In this document: piece by piece, positions 7,985-17,436 of the stretch
Numbering within the stretch: position 1 is the first letter of the stretch
Layout: the number at the start of each line of letters is the position of its first letter
NCBI GenBank assembly: GCA_023460935.1
Contig: JAEWOI010000026.1
Span: 1-64,000, forward strand
DNA length: 64,000 nt
Direction: 5' to 3'
Source: Actinomycetes bacterium
GTDB lineage: Bacteria; Actinomycetota; Actinomycetes; Propionibacteriales; Propionibacteriaceae
The notes under the pieces: generated by a model
Seen by the model: only the letters and a program-made list of their open reading frames with translations
Databases searched by the model: none
Told to the model about the DNA's origin: nothing
Made by a program: the position numbers and the translations under genes

Positions 7985-10363
7985 TCAGGCCAGCGCCATG
8001 CTGGCCAGCGGCCCGGCCTCTGCGGCCTGCTCGGTCTGGCCGCCCCGCCAGCTGCTGAGCCAGTTGGCCAGCTCTGCCGCAGGCACCGGCCTGGACATGA
8101 AGTACCCCTGCGCCTGGTCGCAGCCCAGCCGGGTCAACTCGTCGTAGGTGGTCTCGGTCTCCACACCCTCGGCGACGATTCGCAGGCCGAGGCTGTGCGC
8201 CAGCGTGATCGTGGACGCCACCAGCGCGGCGGTGCGGGCGTCGTCGGTCATCGGGGTGACGAACGACCGGTCGAGCTTCACCTCGTCGATCGGCAGGTCA
8301 CGAAGGTAGGACAGCGAGTTGTAGCCCGAGCCGAAGTCGTCGACGGAGATCCGCACCCCGCTGTTGCGGAGCCGGCTGAGGATGGTGTGCGCCAGCGCGC
8401 GGTCGACCATCAGGAACTCCTCGGTGATCTCCAGCAGCAGGGCACTGGCCGGCAGGCCCCGGTCGGCGAGCATCCCGGCAACCTGGCCGGGCAGGCTGGT
8501 GTCGTCCAGGGAGCTGGCCGAAAGGTTCACCGCGACGGTGAGCGGGTGGCCGTCCCGGTGCCACTCGGCAGCCTGGTCCAGCGCCTTGGCCAGCACCACC
8601 CGGGTGAGGGTGGGCATGAGCCCCGCCGTCTCCACCAGGCCAAGGAAGTCGCCGGGGTACAGCAGGCCGCGGTCGGGGTGCTGCCAGCGCACCAGCGCCT
8701 CCACGCTGTGCACCTGGCCCGTGTCGAGCTCGACCTTCGGCTGGTAGTGCAGCACCAGCTGGTCACTGCCCAGCGCCGAGCGCAGCTCCTGCACGGTCTG
8801 CAGGTTCGTTGCGGCGTCGACGTCGTCGTCCGGGCTGTACACGTGGTACCCCGACTGGGACGACTTGGCCTTGTACATTGCGATGTCGGCCTTGCGCAGC
8901 AGGACGCTGAGGTCGGGCCCGTCGTCGGGGAACAGCGCGATCCCGATGCTCACTCCGACCCGCAGCAGGGTGTCCTCCACCATCAACGGCTCGGTGACGG
9001 CGGTGCACAGCCTGGCCGCGGTGTGCTCGGCCTCGGCCCGTCCGGCGTCATGCAGCAGGACGGCGAACTCGTCCCCGCCCAGCCGGGCCAGGGTGTCCTC
9101 GGAGCGCAGGATGGCCCGCAGGCGCTGGCCAACCTGCACCAGCAGCTGGTCGCCGGCGCGGTGCCCGAGGGTGTCGTTGACCTCCTTGAACCGGTCGAGG
9201 TCGAGCATCAGCAGGGCCTGGTGCCCGCGTCCGGGCAGGCTGAAGCGGTTCGCGCCCTCGGTGTAGAGGGCGCGGCGGTTCGGCAGGCCGGTCAGCTCGT
9301 CCGTCACGGCCGCGACCAGCCGCTGTTCGGCCATGCGCTCGAGCATCCTGGCCGCGAGCTGGGCGCGCAGGCCGGCGGCCAGCAGCGCTCCGGCGGCCAG
9401 GACGAGGGCGAGCGGGGACACCCGCACCTGGCTGCTGAGCACCAGCACGCCCAGGCCGGCGAGGGTGGCGGCCGAGGACACCGCCAGAGCGGCGGCCCTG
9501 GCCGTGCGTGGTGCCAGCAGCGGCCTTCTCCTCCGGCGTCCGACGCCGTCCACCCACCTGGCCATCAGCGCCAGCCCGATCGCCCAGCCGGCATCGAGCG
9601 GGGTCCCCAGCACATAGGTGTCGGACGCCACCTGCAGCCCGTAGGCCACGTCCGCCGCGGCGAAGATGAGCAGCCCGCCGGCAAGCAGCAGCCAGTGGTG
9701 GCCCATGCGCACGCCGGGCAGGGCCATGATTCCGGCGACCGCCGACACGAGCACCAGGTCTGACATCGGGGCGGCCAACGCGACAGCCAGGGCGAGCGGG
9801 GACAGCTCGCTCTGGCTCAGGTCCAGCACCGGGTGCAGCACCACGGCCAGCACCGCCCCGGCCCCCAGCGAGCCGACCGCGCAGTCGAGCCAGACCGACG
9901 GCGCCAGGCGCCGCGCCCGCTGGCGGACGGTCACAATGAGCGCGCCAAGGAGCAGCGGGTAGACCAGCAGGTAGCCGGCATCGGCGAGGGACGGGAAGGG
10001 CAGCTCTTCGCCGCCGAGCGTCATCAGGACGTAGTAGGTGTCGCCCGCGGCGAAAGAGGTGACGGCAGCGGCTGCCAGCAGCACTTCGGGTCGACGCCGG
10101 CCGAGCCGGAAGACCGCGAGCCAGCACACCGTGGCCGGCAGCCACACCGTGAGCACGCCGAGCCAGCCGTCGACGAAGGCGCCGAACCAGCCCTCCCACG
10201 GCGGCGCGAGCCCCGCGCCGTGCAGCGCGAGCGAGCCGACGTAGAGCCCGGCCAGCAGCCACATGGTGGCGAGTACGGCCACCCTGGCAGCTGCCCGTCG
10301 CCGCAGCGCGCGGTCAGTACCGTCGTGCCGGCCAGGCGCCGGCTTCCAATTCCGCTTCAACAT
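7985..10363 (-). CDS. membrane-bound GGDEF-EAL cyclic-di-GMP enzyme
   Basis: A 792-residue protein with an N-terminal sensor of about eight hydrophobic helices (residues 25-320; for example LLAGGLLIFAAADVAYGL). It is followed by a GGDEF domain (about 345-500) and an EAL domain (about 520-770). GGDEF is canonical (RLGGDEFAVLL) and the allosteric I-site RSED stands exactly five residues before it. The EAL domain keeps VEALVRW, VNLSAS, LEITEE, VDDFGSGYNS, VKLD and EGVET. ATG 10363 (MLKRNWKP) follows GGTGGATGTGAG. A TTG at 10474 would add 37 residues with no family character. The gene converges on the exopolysaccharide operon with 58 bp between the stops. The two bifunctional enzymes differ in the feedback site, which suggests opposite net roles. 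Confidence 0.92.
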   Translation of the reverse strand: MLKRNWKPAPGRHDGTDRALRRRAAARVAVLATMWLLAGLYVGSLALHGAGLAPPWEGWFGAFVDGWLGVLTVWLPATVCWLAVFRLGRRRPEVLLAAAAVTSFAAGDTYYVLMTLGGEELPFPSLADAGYLLVYPLLLGALIVTVRQRARRLAPSVWLDCAVGSLGAGAVLAVVLHPVLDLSQSELSPLALAVALAAPMSDLVLVSAVAGIMALPGVRMGHHWLLLAGGLLIFAAADVAYGLQVASDTYVLGTPLDAGWAIGLALMARWVDGVGRRRRRPLLAPRTARAAALAVSSAATLAGLGVLVLSSQVRVSPLALVLAAGALLAAGLRAQLAARMLERMAEQRLVAAVTDELTGLPNRRALYTEGANRFSLPGRGHQALLMLDLDRFKEVNDTLGHRAGDQLLVQVGQRLRAILRSEDTLARLGGDEFAVLLHDAGRAEAEHTAARLCTAVTEPLMVEDTLLRVGVSIGIALFPDDGPDLSVLLRKADIAMYKAKSSQSGYHVYSPDDDVDAATNLQTVQELRSALGSDQLVLHYQPKVELDTGQVHSVEALVRWQHPDRGLLYPGDFLGLVETAGLMPTLTRVVLAKALDQAAEWHRDGHPLTVAVNLSASSLDDTSLPGQVAGMLADRGLPASALLLEITEEFLMVDRALAHTILSRLRNSGVRISVDDFGSGYNSLSYLRDLPIDEVKLDRSFVTPMTDDARTAALVASTITLAHSLGLRIVAEGVETETTYDELTRLGCDQAQGYFMSRPVPAAELANWLSSWRGGQTEQAAEAGPLASMALA

Positions 10364-11028
10364 CTCACATCCACCCGTAAGGCCCCTCAGGATGGCTGGC
10401 CCGGGCATCGTCTGCGCTGACACGTCCCGTCCCCTCCAATCCGCAACTCTCGCGAACCCGGGGCTCCGGCTCAAGTCCCCACAAGGGGACTGCTGATGGG
10501 CCTGGGAGAACCCCGGGGGTGCCGGAGTTGCGGTCCAGCCGCGCGGAGCCTACTACCCCTGCGGGGCAGCAGTTGACCGTAGCCACGGCGGGATAGGTGG
10601 TGTCAGGCCCGGCCCGGTTCAGCCCGGCAGCATGGAGGGTTGTCGCGCGCTATCAACCCGCGCGGTTAATTCACCATGCGACCGTCTCGTGGGGACGCCG
10701 GTCACCGTTTCCGACGCGACCACTTTGCGGGGCCGCCCGACACTCTCCGAACGCCGACGAAAGGCGCAGAAGCCGACGAACGTTCGACGGCTTCTGCCAC
10801 TTTCGTCGGCGTCTGAGGGGGGTCGAGCGGGTGGCCGTGTACGGGACTGTACGAGCCGCTGGCGGCCAGCTCGGGGCCGATCGCCGGTCAATAGAGTCCG
10901 ATCGGATGCTGCGCCGCAGTCGGCCAGTCGGGTGACCGCTCCACTTGGCCAGCCGCGACCGGACAACTGGCAGCACCGACCACCCGCGTCCCGACCCGGA
11001 CCGGCACCCCACCTGAAGGAGCACCCCC
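10364..11028. other. 665-bp divergent intergenic region
   Basis: No supported gene lies between the divergent cyclic-di-GMP enzyme and the phospholipase-D-like gene. The stretch contains one copy of the 62-bp nested palindrome (10751-10812), listed separately. Short open frames here are low-complexity Arg/Ser/Pro and have no ribosome sites. Confidence 0.5.
10751..10812. repeat. 62-bp nested palindrome, copy 1
   Basis: The outer arms ACGCCGACGAAAG and CTTTCGTCGGCGT enclose an inner hairpin GCAGAAGCCGACGAA / TTCG-ACGGCTTCTGC. The same 62-bp unit recurs at 12221-12282 and 24248-24309 with the same length and architecture. All copies are intergenic. Copies 1 and 2 bracket the phospholipase-D-like gene. 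The form resembles REP/BIME or small non-autonomous palindromic elements, and it should fold strongly in RNA. Confidence 0.85.
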
Positions 11029-12207
11029 ATGAAGCGATCGGTCCGTATCGCTGCGGCATTGTCCGTCAGCGTCTGCGTGGCGGCGATGTCAGCCGTGACC
11101 CCCTCGGCGAGAGCCGCGACGTTCACCGCCACCACCGGTGCGGTCTTCAACAACCCGTTGGTGGAGGCCGACAAGTGGAAGGTCCCAGATCACTTCATCG
11201 ACCTGATCAATGCCGCGGACACCGGCTCCCAGATCAACGTGGCCGAGTACGTCTTCGCCACCCGACCCGTCGCGGACGCACTCGTGGCGGCCTCCGCAAG
11301 AGGGATCCAGGTGCGGGTCGTCGTCGACCACGAGTCCGCAACGTACGACACCAACCCTGGCTACGACGTCCTGAAGGCGGCCTTCGCCGATTTCGACTCC
11401 CTCACCTCCACGCAACGATTGACTCGCTCCTGGCTGCAGACCTGCTCGAGCGGACGTGCCTGCCTCGCCGGGGCCCCCACCGAGCGGAACCCGATCCAGC
11501 ACAACAAGTTCCTGCTGTTGAGCAGCGTGGCCGGGCAGAAGGTTGTGGTTGAGGCTTCGCAGAACCTCACCACCACCAACATGTGGAACAACGCGGTCAC
11601 CGTCGTGGGTGACGACCAGCTGTACGGCCACTTCTTCACCTACTTCAACCGGCTGGCGCACAACGAGCACAACGACGACAACGTCTACGACGACTTCGGC
11701 GGCACCGGCACCACCAACTCATCGAAGGTGTGGTTCTTCCCGCGCGCCGTCCCCGCCTCGGGGAATCAGAACGGGAACGACACCATCGGCGACATCCTGG
11801 CCAACGTCGCGTGCAGCGGCGCCAGGATCAGGATCGGCATGCGAAACCTGGACGACGACCGGCAGCGGATAGCCACCGAGTTGGTCGACTGCGCCCGGGC
11901 AGGAGCCACAGTGGAGATCGTCTACTCCGAGATGGGAACCGACTTCCGCGACATCATCAAGCAGAGCTCCAGGATTACGAGGTACCGCATGGGCGACGCC
12001 CTGCCGAGCGTGCACTCCAAGTACATGACCGTCGACGGCACGTTCTCGGGAACCGCGGGCAAGTGGATCTTCACCGGAAGCCACAACTACGACCGTGATT
12101 CGCTGCGCGACAACGACGAGAGCCTGCTGCGGCTGAACAACTCCGGCGTGTTCGCCCAGTTCCAGGCCAACTTCGACGCCATGAAGGCCGTCGCGACGCC
12201 GATGTAG
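11029..12207 (+). CDS. secreted phospholipase-D-superfamily protein
   Basis: A 392-residue exported protein with a signal peptide (residues 1-29, cut after SARA). Two HKD-type half-sites mark the PLD fold: IQHNKFLLLSS with SQNLT at about 165-185, and SVHSKYMTVD with FTGSHNYD at about 325-355. Members hydrolyse phosphodiester bonds of lipids or nucleic acids, or transfer phosphatidyl groups. In both copies the HxK is present and the Asp position is replaced or shifted, as in the PLD-like subgroup found in secreted actinobacterial proteins. ATG 11029 follows GAAGGAGCACCCCC. It is bracketed by two copies of the 62-bp palindrome (10751 and 12221) and has no operon partner. The substrate is unknown. 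Confidence 0.85.
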   Translation: MKRSVRIAAALSVSVCVAAMSAVTPSARAATFTATTGAVFNNPLVEADKWKVPDHFIDLINAADTGSQINVAEYVFATRPVADALVAASARGIQVRVVVDHESATYDTNPGYDVLKAAFADFDSLTSTQRLTRSWLQTCSSGRACLAGAPTERNPIQHNKFLLLSSVAGQKVVVEASQNLTTTNMWNNAVTVVGDDQLYGHFFTYFNRLAHNEHNDDNVYDDFGGTGTTNSSKVWFFPRAVPASGNQNGNDTIGDILANVACSGARIRIGMRNLDDDRQRIATELVDCARAGATVEIVYSEMGTDFRDIIKQSSRITRYRMGDALPSVHSKYMTVDGTFSGTAGKWIFTGSHNYDRDSLRDNDESLLRLNNSGVFAQFQANFDAMKAVATPM

Positions 12208-12220
12208 TGCTCTCACCCGG

Positions 12221-12282
12221 ACGCCGACAGAACGTGCAGAAGCCGACGAACCTTCGTCGGCTTCTGCCATTTTCGTCGGCGT
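12221..12282. repeat. 62-bp nested palindrome, copy 2
   Basis: This copy lies 14 bp after the stop of the phospholipase-D-like gene. Its inner stem GCAGAAGCCGACGAA / TTCGTCGGCTTCTGC is the most perfect of the three, and a TTTT follows in the right arm. It may also serve as that gene's transcription terminator. Confidence 0.85.
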
Positions 12283-12495
12283 TTGACGCGCGGCGGAGAG
12301 CCAGGTGAGGTCGGGCGAGCGGGCGAGGCGGGCAAGCCGGCATGGAGCGAGGCGACCGAAGGACGGGGGCCTTCGCGGGACAGCGCGTCTGCGGGGACGG
12401 CGGCGCAACGCGGCAGGCTGCGCCGGTTGGCTTAACCTTGGCGTCGTCAATGGAGAACTCGGCTGGCTTCGTCGAATGCAGCGCCGGGAGGGTGC

Positions 12496-13425
12496 ATGAG
12501 CGTTTCCGCGTCGGGCCGGGAGCAGGCCCCGGGCCAGGAGCCACGCGCAGCTTCCGCTGATCCGGTGATCCTGTGCGAGAGCGTCGTGCGGATCCACCGG
12601 CACGGCTCCATCGAGGTGCAGGCGCTGCAGGGGCTCGACCTGCACGTGGCCCGCGGCGAGATGATCGCCGTGGTGGGGCCATCGGGCGCGGGCAAGTCCA
12701 CATTGCTCTCGATCCTGGCCGGCGCGGACGCCCCGTCCGCCGGGGTGGTGCGGGTGGCCGGCCGCGACCTCACCCGCATGACCGGCAGGGAGCGGGTGGA
12801 GTACCGGCGCACGGTGGTGGGCCTGGTGCAGCAGCAGACCTCGCGGAACCTGATTCCGTACCTGTCCGCAGCGGAGAACATCGCCGTGCCGCTGGGCCTG
12901 GCCGGCTACCCGCGCGCGGGGCGGGCCGCGCGGGCGGCGGAGCTGCTGGACCGGTTCGGCGTCGCGGGCTGTGCCGACCGGCTGCCCGGCCAGCTGTCGG
13001 GCGGTGAGCAGCAGCGGGTGGCGATCGCGGTCGCGCTGGCCAACGACCCGCCCGTCCTGCTGGCGGACGAGCCGACCGGCGAACTCGACACAGCCACGTC
13101 CCACGAGATCTTCGAGAGCCTGCGCGCGGCGAGCGCCGAGGACGGGGTGACCGTCGTCGTGGTCACCCACGACCCCACCGTCAGCGGCCAGGTAGGGCGG
13201 ACGGTGGCCATCCGCGACGGCCGCACCAGCTCGGAGGTGCTGCGGCACACGGAGCACTCCGAAGACGGTGAGGCGCGCGTCGTCGCCCAGGAGTTCGCCG
13301 TGATGGACCGGGCCGGCCGGGTGCAGGTGCCACGGGAGTTCCGGCAGGCGCTCGCCCTCACCAGGCGCGTCCGCCTCGCCCTCGAAGCCGACCACCTCCA
13401 GCTGTGGCCGGACGGACGCCGATGA
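12496..13425 (+). CDS. ABC exporter ATP-binding protein with C-terminal extension
   Basis: A 309-residue LolD/MacB-type ATPase that powers an FtsX-family permease. Walker A is GPSGAGKST (about 57-65), the signature LSGGEQQRV (about 169-177), Walker B VLLADEPTGELD, and the switch His is in VVVTHDP. A 70-residue C-terminal extension includes FAVMDRAGRVQVPREFRQAL and ends HLQLWPDG. It resembles a swapped-hairpin AbrB/SpoVT DNA-binding fold, which is unusual for such an ATPase. ATG 12496 follows GGGAGGG. The stop overlaps the start of the second ATPase (ATGA), beginning a four-gene overlapping operon. Confidence 0.9.
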   Translation: MSVSASGREQAPGQEPRAASADPVILCESVVRIHRHGSIEVQALQGLDLHVARGEMIAVVGPSGAGKSTLLSILAGADAPSAGVVRVAGRDLTRMTGRERVEYRRTVVGLVQQQTSRNLIPYLSAAENIAVPLGLAGYPRAGRAARAAELLDRFGVAGCADRLPGQLSGGEQQRVAIAVALANDPPVLLADEPTGELDTATSHEIFESLRAASAEDGVTVVVVTHDPTVSGQVGRTVAIRDGRTSSEVLRHTEHSEDGEARVVAQEFAVMDRAGRVQVPREFRQALALTRRVRLALEADHLQLWPDGRR

Positions 13426-14114
13426 GCCGCTCCCGCTTCCGGCTGATGGTGGACGTCCGCTCGGTCGGGCGCACCTACGGTTCGGGCCGCTCGGCCGTGA
13501 CGGCGCTGCACGAGGTGTCGCTCGCGGTCGCCGAGGGTGAGCTGGTGGCGCTCGCCGGCCGCTCCGGTTCGGGCAAGACCACCCTGCTCAACATCATCGG
13601 CGGCCTCGACCGGCCCGACGCCGGTGAGGTGATCGTCGACGGCACCGACCTGGCCCGGCTCGACGAAGGCGGCCTTGAGCAGGTGCGGCGGGACAAGGTG
13701 GCCTTCATCTTCCAGGGCTTCGGCCTGGTGCCCGAGTTGACCGCCGCGGAGAACGTGGGGCTGCCGCTGCGACTGCGGCGAACGCCGCCGGCCGACCGCG
13801 AGCGGCGGGCGGCGCTGCTGCTCGAACTGGTCGGTCTCGGGGAGCACGGCGAGCACCGGCCCGACGAGTTGTCCGGTGGGCAGATGCAGCGGGTGGCGAT
13901 CGCCCGGGCGCTGGCCGGTTCGCCCCGCCTGCTGATCGCGGACGAGCCGACCGGGCAGCTCGACACCGAGACCGGCCTGGCGGTGATGGCCCTGATTCGC
14001 GGAGTGGTGGAGGCCGAGGGGATGACCGCGATCGTCTCCACCCACGACCCCGTAATGATGGCGCTGGCCGACCGGGTCATCCGGATCGAGGACGGCAGGC
14101 TCGTCGATGCCTGA
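13422..14114 (+). CDS. ABC exporter ATP-binding protein
   Basis: A 230-residue LolD/MacB-type ATPase. Walker A is GRSGSGKTT, the Q-loop FIFQGFGLVPEL, the signature LSGGQMQRV, Walker B LLIADEPTGQLD, and the switch His STHDP. The start overlaps the previous stop by four bases, and the stop overlaps the permease start by eight. With two ATPases and two permeases, the complex probably forms as two heteromers or one heterotetramer. The substrate is not evident; related actinobacterial systems export peptides, lipids or antibiotics. Confidence 0.92.
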   Translation: MSRSRFRLMVDVRSVGRTYGSGRSAVTALHEVSLAVAEGELVALAGRSGSGKTTLLNIIGGLDRPDAGEVIVDGTDLARLDEGGLEQVRRDKVAFIFQGFGLVPELTAAENVGLPLRLRRTPPADRERRAALLLELVGLGEHGEHRPDELSGGQMQRVAIARALAGSPRLLIADEPTGQLDTETGLAVMALIRGVVEAEGMTAIVSTHDPVMMALADRVIRIEDGRLVDA

Positions 14115-17100
14115 CCCGGCCCTGCCGGCCGTCCGGGGTGGGCCGGAGGTGGACGGGAACAGGAACCGTCCCCGCGAGGTGAATGGAAACAGGAACCGTC
14201 CCCGGAAGGTGAACGGGAATCGGAACCGTTCCCGGGGGAGCCAGGGGGCGGTTCCGGTTCCGGTTCACGCCCGCAGGGCGCTGGCCCAGGCCGGGCTGGT
14301 CGCGGCCCTGCTCGCGGTGTTCACGGTGTGCGCTGCCGCGGCCGGCACCAGTGCGCTGCTGCTCACCGCAGGTAGCGAGCGCGCCCTCTCCGCGGCCGTC
14401 GCGCTGGCCGACGGCACCGCGGCCGGCGGCGGGGCGGACGTCACCAGCGTGGTGGTGACCGGCTCCACCGTCACCGGCCCGCTCCAGACCAACGCTGCCA
14501 CGCTCACCCCGCTGATCCGCCGAACCCTCGAAGAGACCGCGGCGCCGTACCGCGCCGAGGTTTCGGTGTGGTCGAACACCCCGATGCTCTACCTCGACGG
14601 CGAGGACGTCCGCTGCGCCTACCTGCTCGACGCCGACACCGTGTCCCGGCACGCAGCCCTGCTCTCCGGGACGTGGCCGGCCCCGACGGCCACGGAGGTG
14701 ATCGGCGTCGCCGTCCCCGCGCCCGCTGCCCGGGCGCTCGGCCTGGACGTCGGGACCCGGATGCGGCTGTCCGCGGCCCGCAGCGGACCCGGACCGGCCA
14801 CCTCCTACCTGGTCGAAGTCACCGGTGTGTTCACCGCCGACGCGACCCAGGCCTGGGACCGCGACACCCTCCAGGGCCGGGGGTACCACCCGGACTACCT
14901 GCGGCTGCCGACCGCCGGGCCGTTCGTCGTGGCTCCAGGGACGCTGGCCGAGTTCGCGGCACCCGTGGAACGGGTCACCGCCGTGCTGGACCCAGACCTG
15001 GCCGCCGACGCCGCCGGGGTGCCGGCGTTCGTCGACCGGCTCGCCGGCCTCGGGACGCGGCTGAAGGACGCCGCCGGGCCCGCGATCAACCCGGTCGTGG
15101 TCTGGTCGGGGCTGGGGGCGGAGTTCGCCCGCCTGCAGGCCGAACTCGCCGTGACGAACGCGCTGGTGCTCGCGGTCTTCGTTCCGGTGCTCGTCCTCGG
15201 CGCGGTGGCGGCGGCCCTCGTGGCCCGCGTGCTGCTGGCGCGGCGCGGCACGGAACTGGTGCTCCTCGGCGACCGCGGCGCGTCCGCAGGCCAACTGGTG
15301 CGCGCCGCGTCGATTGAGGCGGTCGCGATCGCCCTGGTGGCGGCCGTCGCCGCGCTGCCGGTCGCGCTCGCGGCCTACGGCGCCACCGCGCCCACCACGC
15401 CGGTCGCGATCGCGACTGCCCCCGGCCAGGATGCGCCGTCCGCCGCTGTGCTCGCGGCCGCACTGCTCGCCGGTGCCGTCCTGCCGGCGCTGGTGATGGT
15501 TGGCGCGATGCTGCCCGAGCGCCAGCGGCGGGGCCGCCATTTGGTGTCGGGACGGCTGGCGCGGTCGGGGATCGACGTCCTGCTCGTCGCGGTCGCGGTA
15601 GTGGCCTACCTGCAGCTCCGCGCCCACGTCGCGCCGGCCGGCACCATCGACCCCCTGCTGGTCGCCGGGCCGGCGGTGTGCGTCCTGGCGCTGGCCGCGG
15701 TGGCCATGCGAGCGCTGCTGGCGCTGGCGAGCTGGGCCGATGCCGCGGCCGGACGTGCCCGCAGCCTGGTGCTGCCGCTCGCTGGGTGGCACGTCGCGCG
15801 CGGCGGTGCGGCCAGGGGCGGGTTCCTACTGGTCCTCGCCACCGCGGTCGCGACCCTCGGCACCGCCGTCCTCGGCACCTGGTCGGCCTCCCAGGGTGAG
15901 CAGGCCGCGGCACAGGTCGGAGCCGACCTGGTGGTCACCCGGCCCGGAACCCCGGCCACGGCGCAGGAGCTGAGAGCGGCCACCGGCGGGCAGGTGACGC
16001 CGGTCTCCGACCGGGCGGTGGTGCTCGGCAGCCGGCCCAACGGGGTCAAGCTGCTCGCGCTGGACGCGGCCCTGGCCGGCAGCATGCTCACCTCCCGGCC
16101 GCCGGACGGCACCACCTGGCCCCAGGTGCTCACCGGTCTTGCGCCACAGGGCGGCGCCGTTCCGCTGGACACCGGACGCGGACCCACCGAGCTCACCATC
16201 ACCGGCGGCCTCGCCGCGCGGACTGCCGGGCTGCCCGCCCCGGTGGTCACCGCCACCCCGACGCTGGTCCTGGCAGACGAAGCCGGCTCGACCGCCACCC
16301 AGGCCGGCACCGAGGTGGCCCTTGACGGCCGCCCGCACACCGTCCGGCTGCCGGCCCCGGGAGAACCCGGGCTGCCGGAGGGGAACTGGCGAGTGGTCGC
16401 CATCGACCTGCTGCTGGCCGACCACACCGCAGCCGACCTGCTCGCCTGGGGCAACAACTCCGCCGGCATGCGGGTGCAGGTCTCCGTACGCGGGGCGTCG
16501 TCCGGGGGCGGCGCCTGGGGAGCGGCCGGCGACCCGGGGGAGGGCGCGGTGCGGCCGGAGGAGTTCCGCGCCGACGGCGGCACCGTCGCGGGCACGTTCT
16601 CCTACTCGGTCCTCGGCCTTTCGTGGCAGGACGCGCACCTGACGCTGCTCAGCTTCCCTGCTGCGCCGCAGCTGCCGGTCGCGCTGAGCGACGGCCTGGC
16701 CACAGAACTCGGGCTCGCCACCGGGGACCGGATCGGCCTCGCCTGGGACACCATCTCGCTTGAGGCGGTGGTCGTCCGCACGGTGCCCTACGTGCCCGGG
16801 CACGCCCGCGAGGCCGCCCTGCTGGCCGATCGTGGCTCGCTGCAGCGGGCCCTGTTGAGCGCCGGCGCGCTCGGGCCGGTCACCGACGCGTGGTGGGTTG
16901 CCGGCCCCCGTCCGGGGGCGGCCGAGGCACTGCGTGCCGCGGGGAGCGGGCCGGTGGTGGACCGCGCCGAGACGGCTGCGGCGCTGCTGCAGGGACCGCT
17001 GCGTGCGCCGCTGCCGGTGGCCTGGTGGTACGCCATCGCTGCAGCCGTGGGCCTCGCCGTAGCCGGGTCGGCGGCCAACGCCGCTGCGGAGGCCCAGCGC

Positions 17101-17436
17101 AGGGCCACCACGCTGGCCCGGGTGCGGGCGCTGGGTGTGTCCAGGCGGGAGGCGCTCGCCAGCCACCTCGCCCAGCATGCTGCCGTCACCGTGGCTGCGG
17201 TGCTCATCGGCGCGTTGTGCGGAGCCCTGCTCGCCGTCCTCCTCGCGCCCCTGCTGGTGGTGGCACCGGGTGGGGAGCGGGCGGTGCCGACGCCCCACCT
17301 CGAGTGGGCCGGCACACCCACGCTGGCCGTGGTCGGCGGCATCCCCCTGGCCGCGCTGCTGGCCGGCGTCCCGGCTGCTCTGTCGGTGGTGCGCCGCTCC
17401 ACCGCGGCAGCCCTGCGCGCTGGGGAGGCGCCATGA
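14107..17436 (+). CDS. large FtsX-family ABC permease 1
   Basis: A 1109-residue integral membrane protein with the actinobacterial large-permease layout. There is one N-terminal helix (about 57-80), a large extracytoplasmic domain, and a central helix bundle (about 335-560, including LVLAVFVPVLVLGAVAAALV). A second extracytoplasmic domain and a final bundle with FtsX features (WWYAIAAAVGLAVAGSAAN, ARVRALGVSRREAL) complete it. The first 45 residues are unusual: three 10-residue repeats ending NGNRNRPR, coded by a 30-bp tandem DNA repeat (14148-14237) of the GGAACCGTCCCC family. The repeat lies in the cytoplasmic leader before the first helix, so it may be tolerated as an insertion. Coupled to ATPase 2 upstream and permease 2 downstream by overlaps. 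Confidence 0.9.
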   Translation: MPDPALPAVRGGPEVDGNRNRPREVNGNRNRPRKVNGNRNRSRGSQGAVPVPVHARRALAQAGLVAALLAVFTVCAAAAGTSALLLTAGSERALSAAVALADGTAAGGGADVTSVVVTGSTVTGPLQTNAATLTPLIRRTLEETAAPYRAEVSVWSNTPMLYLDGEDVRCAYLLDADTVSRHAALLSGTWPAPTATEVIGVAVPAPAARALGLDVGTRMRLSAARSGPGPATSYLVEVTGVFTADATQAWDRDTLQGRGYHPDYLRLPTAGPFVVAPGTLAEFAAPVERVTAVLDPDLAADAAGVPAFVDRLAGLGTRLKDAAGPAINPVVVWSGLGAEFARLQAELAVTNALVLAVFVPVLVLGAVAAALVARVLLARRGTELVLLGDRGASAGQLVRAASIEAVAIALVAAVAALPVALAAYGATAPTTPVAIATAPGQDAPSAAVLAAALLAGAVLPALVMVGAMLPERQRRGRHLVSGRLARSGIDVLLVAVAVVAYLQLRAHVAPAGTIDPLLVAGPAVCVLALAAVAMRALLALASWADAAAGRARSLVLPLAGWHVARGGAARGGFLLVLATAVATLGTAVLGTWSASQGEQAAAQVGADLVVTRPGTPATAQELRAATGGQVTPVSDRAVVLGSRPNGVKLLALDAALAGSMLTSRPPDGTTWPQVLTGLAPQGGAVPLDTGRGPTELTITGGLAARTAGLPAPVVTATPTLVLADEAGSTATQAGTEVALDGRPHTVRLPAPGEPGLPEGNWRVVAIDLLLADHTAADLLAWGNNSAGMRVQVSVRGASSGGGAWGAAGDPGEGAVRPEEFRADGGTVAGTFSYSVLGLSWQDAHLTLLSFPAAPQLPVALSDGLATELGLATGDRIGLAWDTISLEAVVVRTVPYVPGHAREAALLADRGSLQRALLSAGALGPVTDAWWVAGPRPGAAEALRAAGSGPVVDRAETAAALLQGPLRAPLPVAWWYAIAAAVGLAVAGSAANAAAEAQRRATTLARVRALGVSRREALASHLAQHAAVTVAAVLIGALCGALLAVLLAPLLVVAPGGERAVPTPHLEWAGTPTLAVVGGIPLAALLAGVPAALSVVRRSTAAALRAGEAP
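14148..14237. repeat. three 30-bp tandem repeats of the GGAACCGTCCCC family, in frame
   Basis: Three units (14148-14177, 14178-14207, 14208-14237) each contain GGAACCGTCCCC or GGAACCGTTCCC at the same offset (14162, 14192, 14222). Thirty bases keep the reading frame, adding ten residues per unit to the N-terminus of permease 1. The same 12-mer occurs near 38.5 kb inside another membrane protein gene and at 52.8 kb between genes. Confidence 0.85.
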
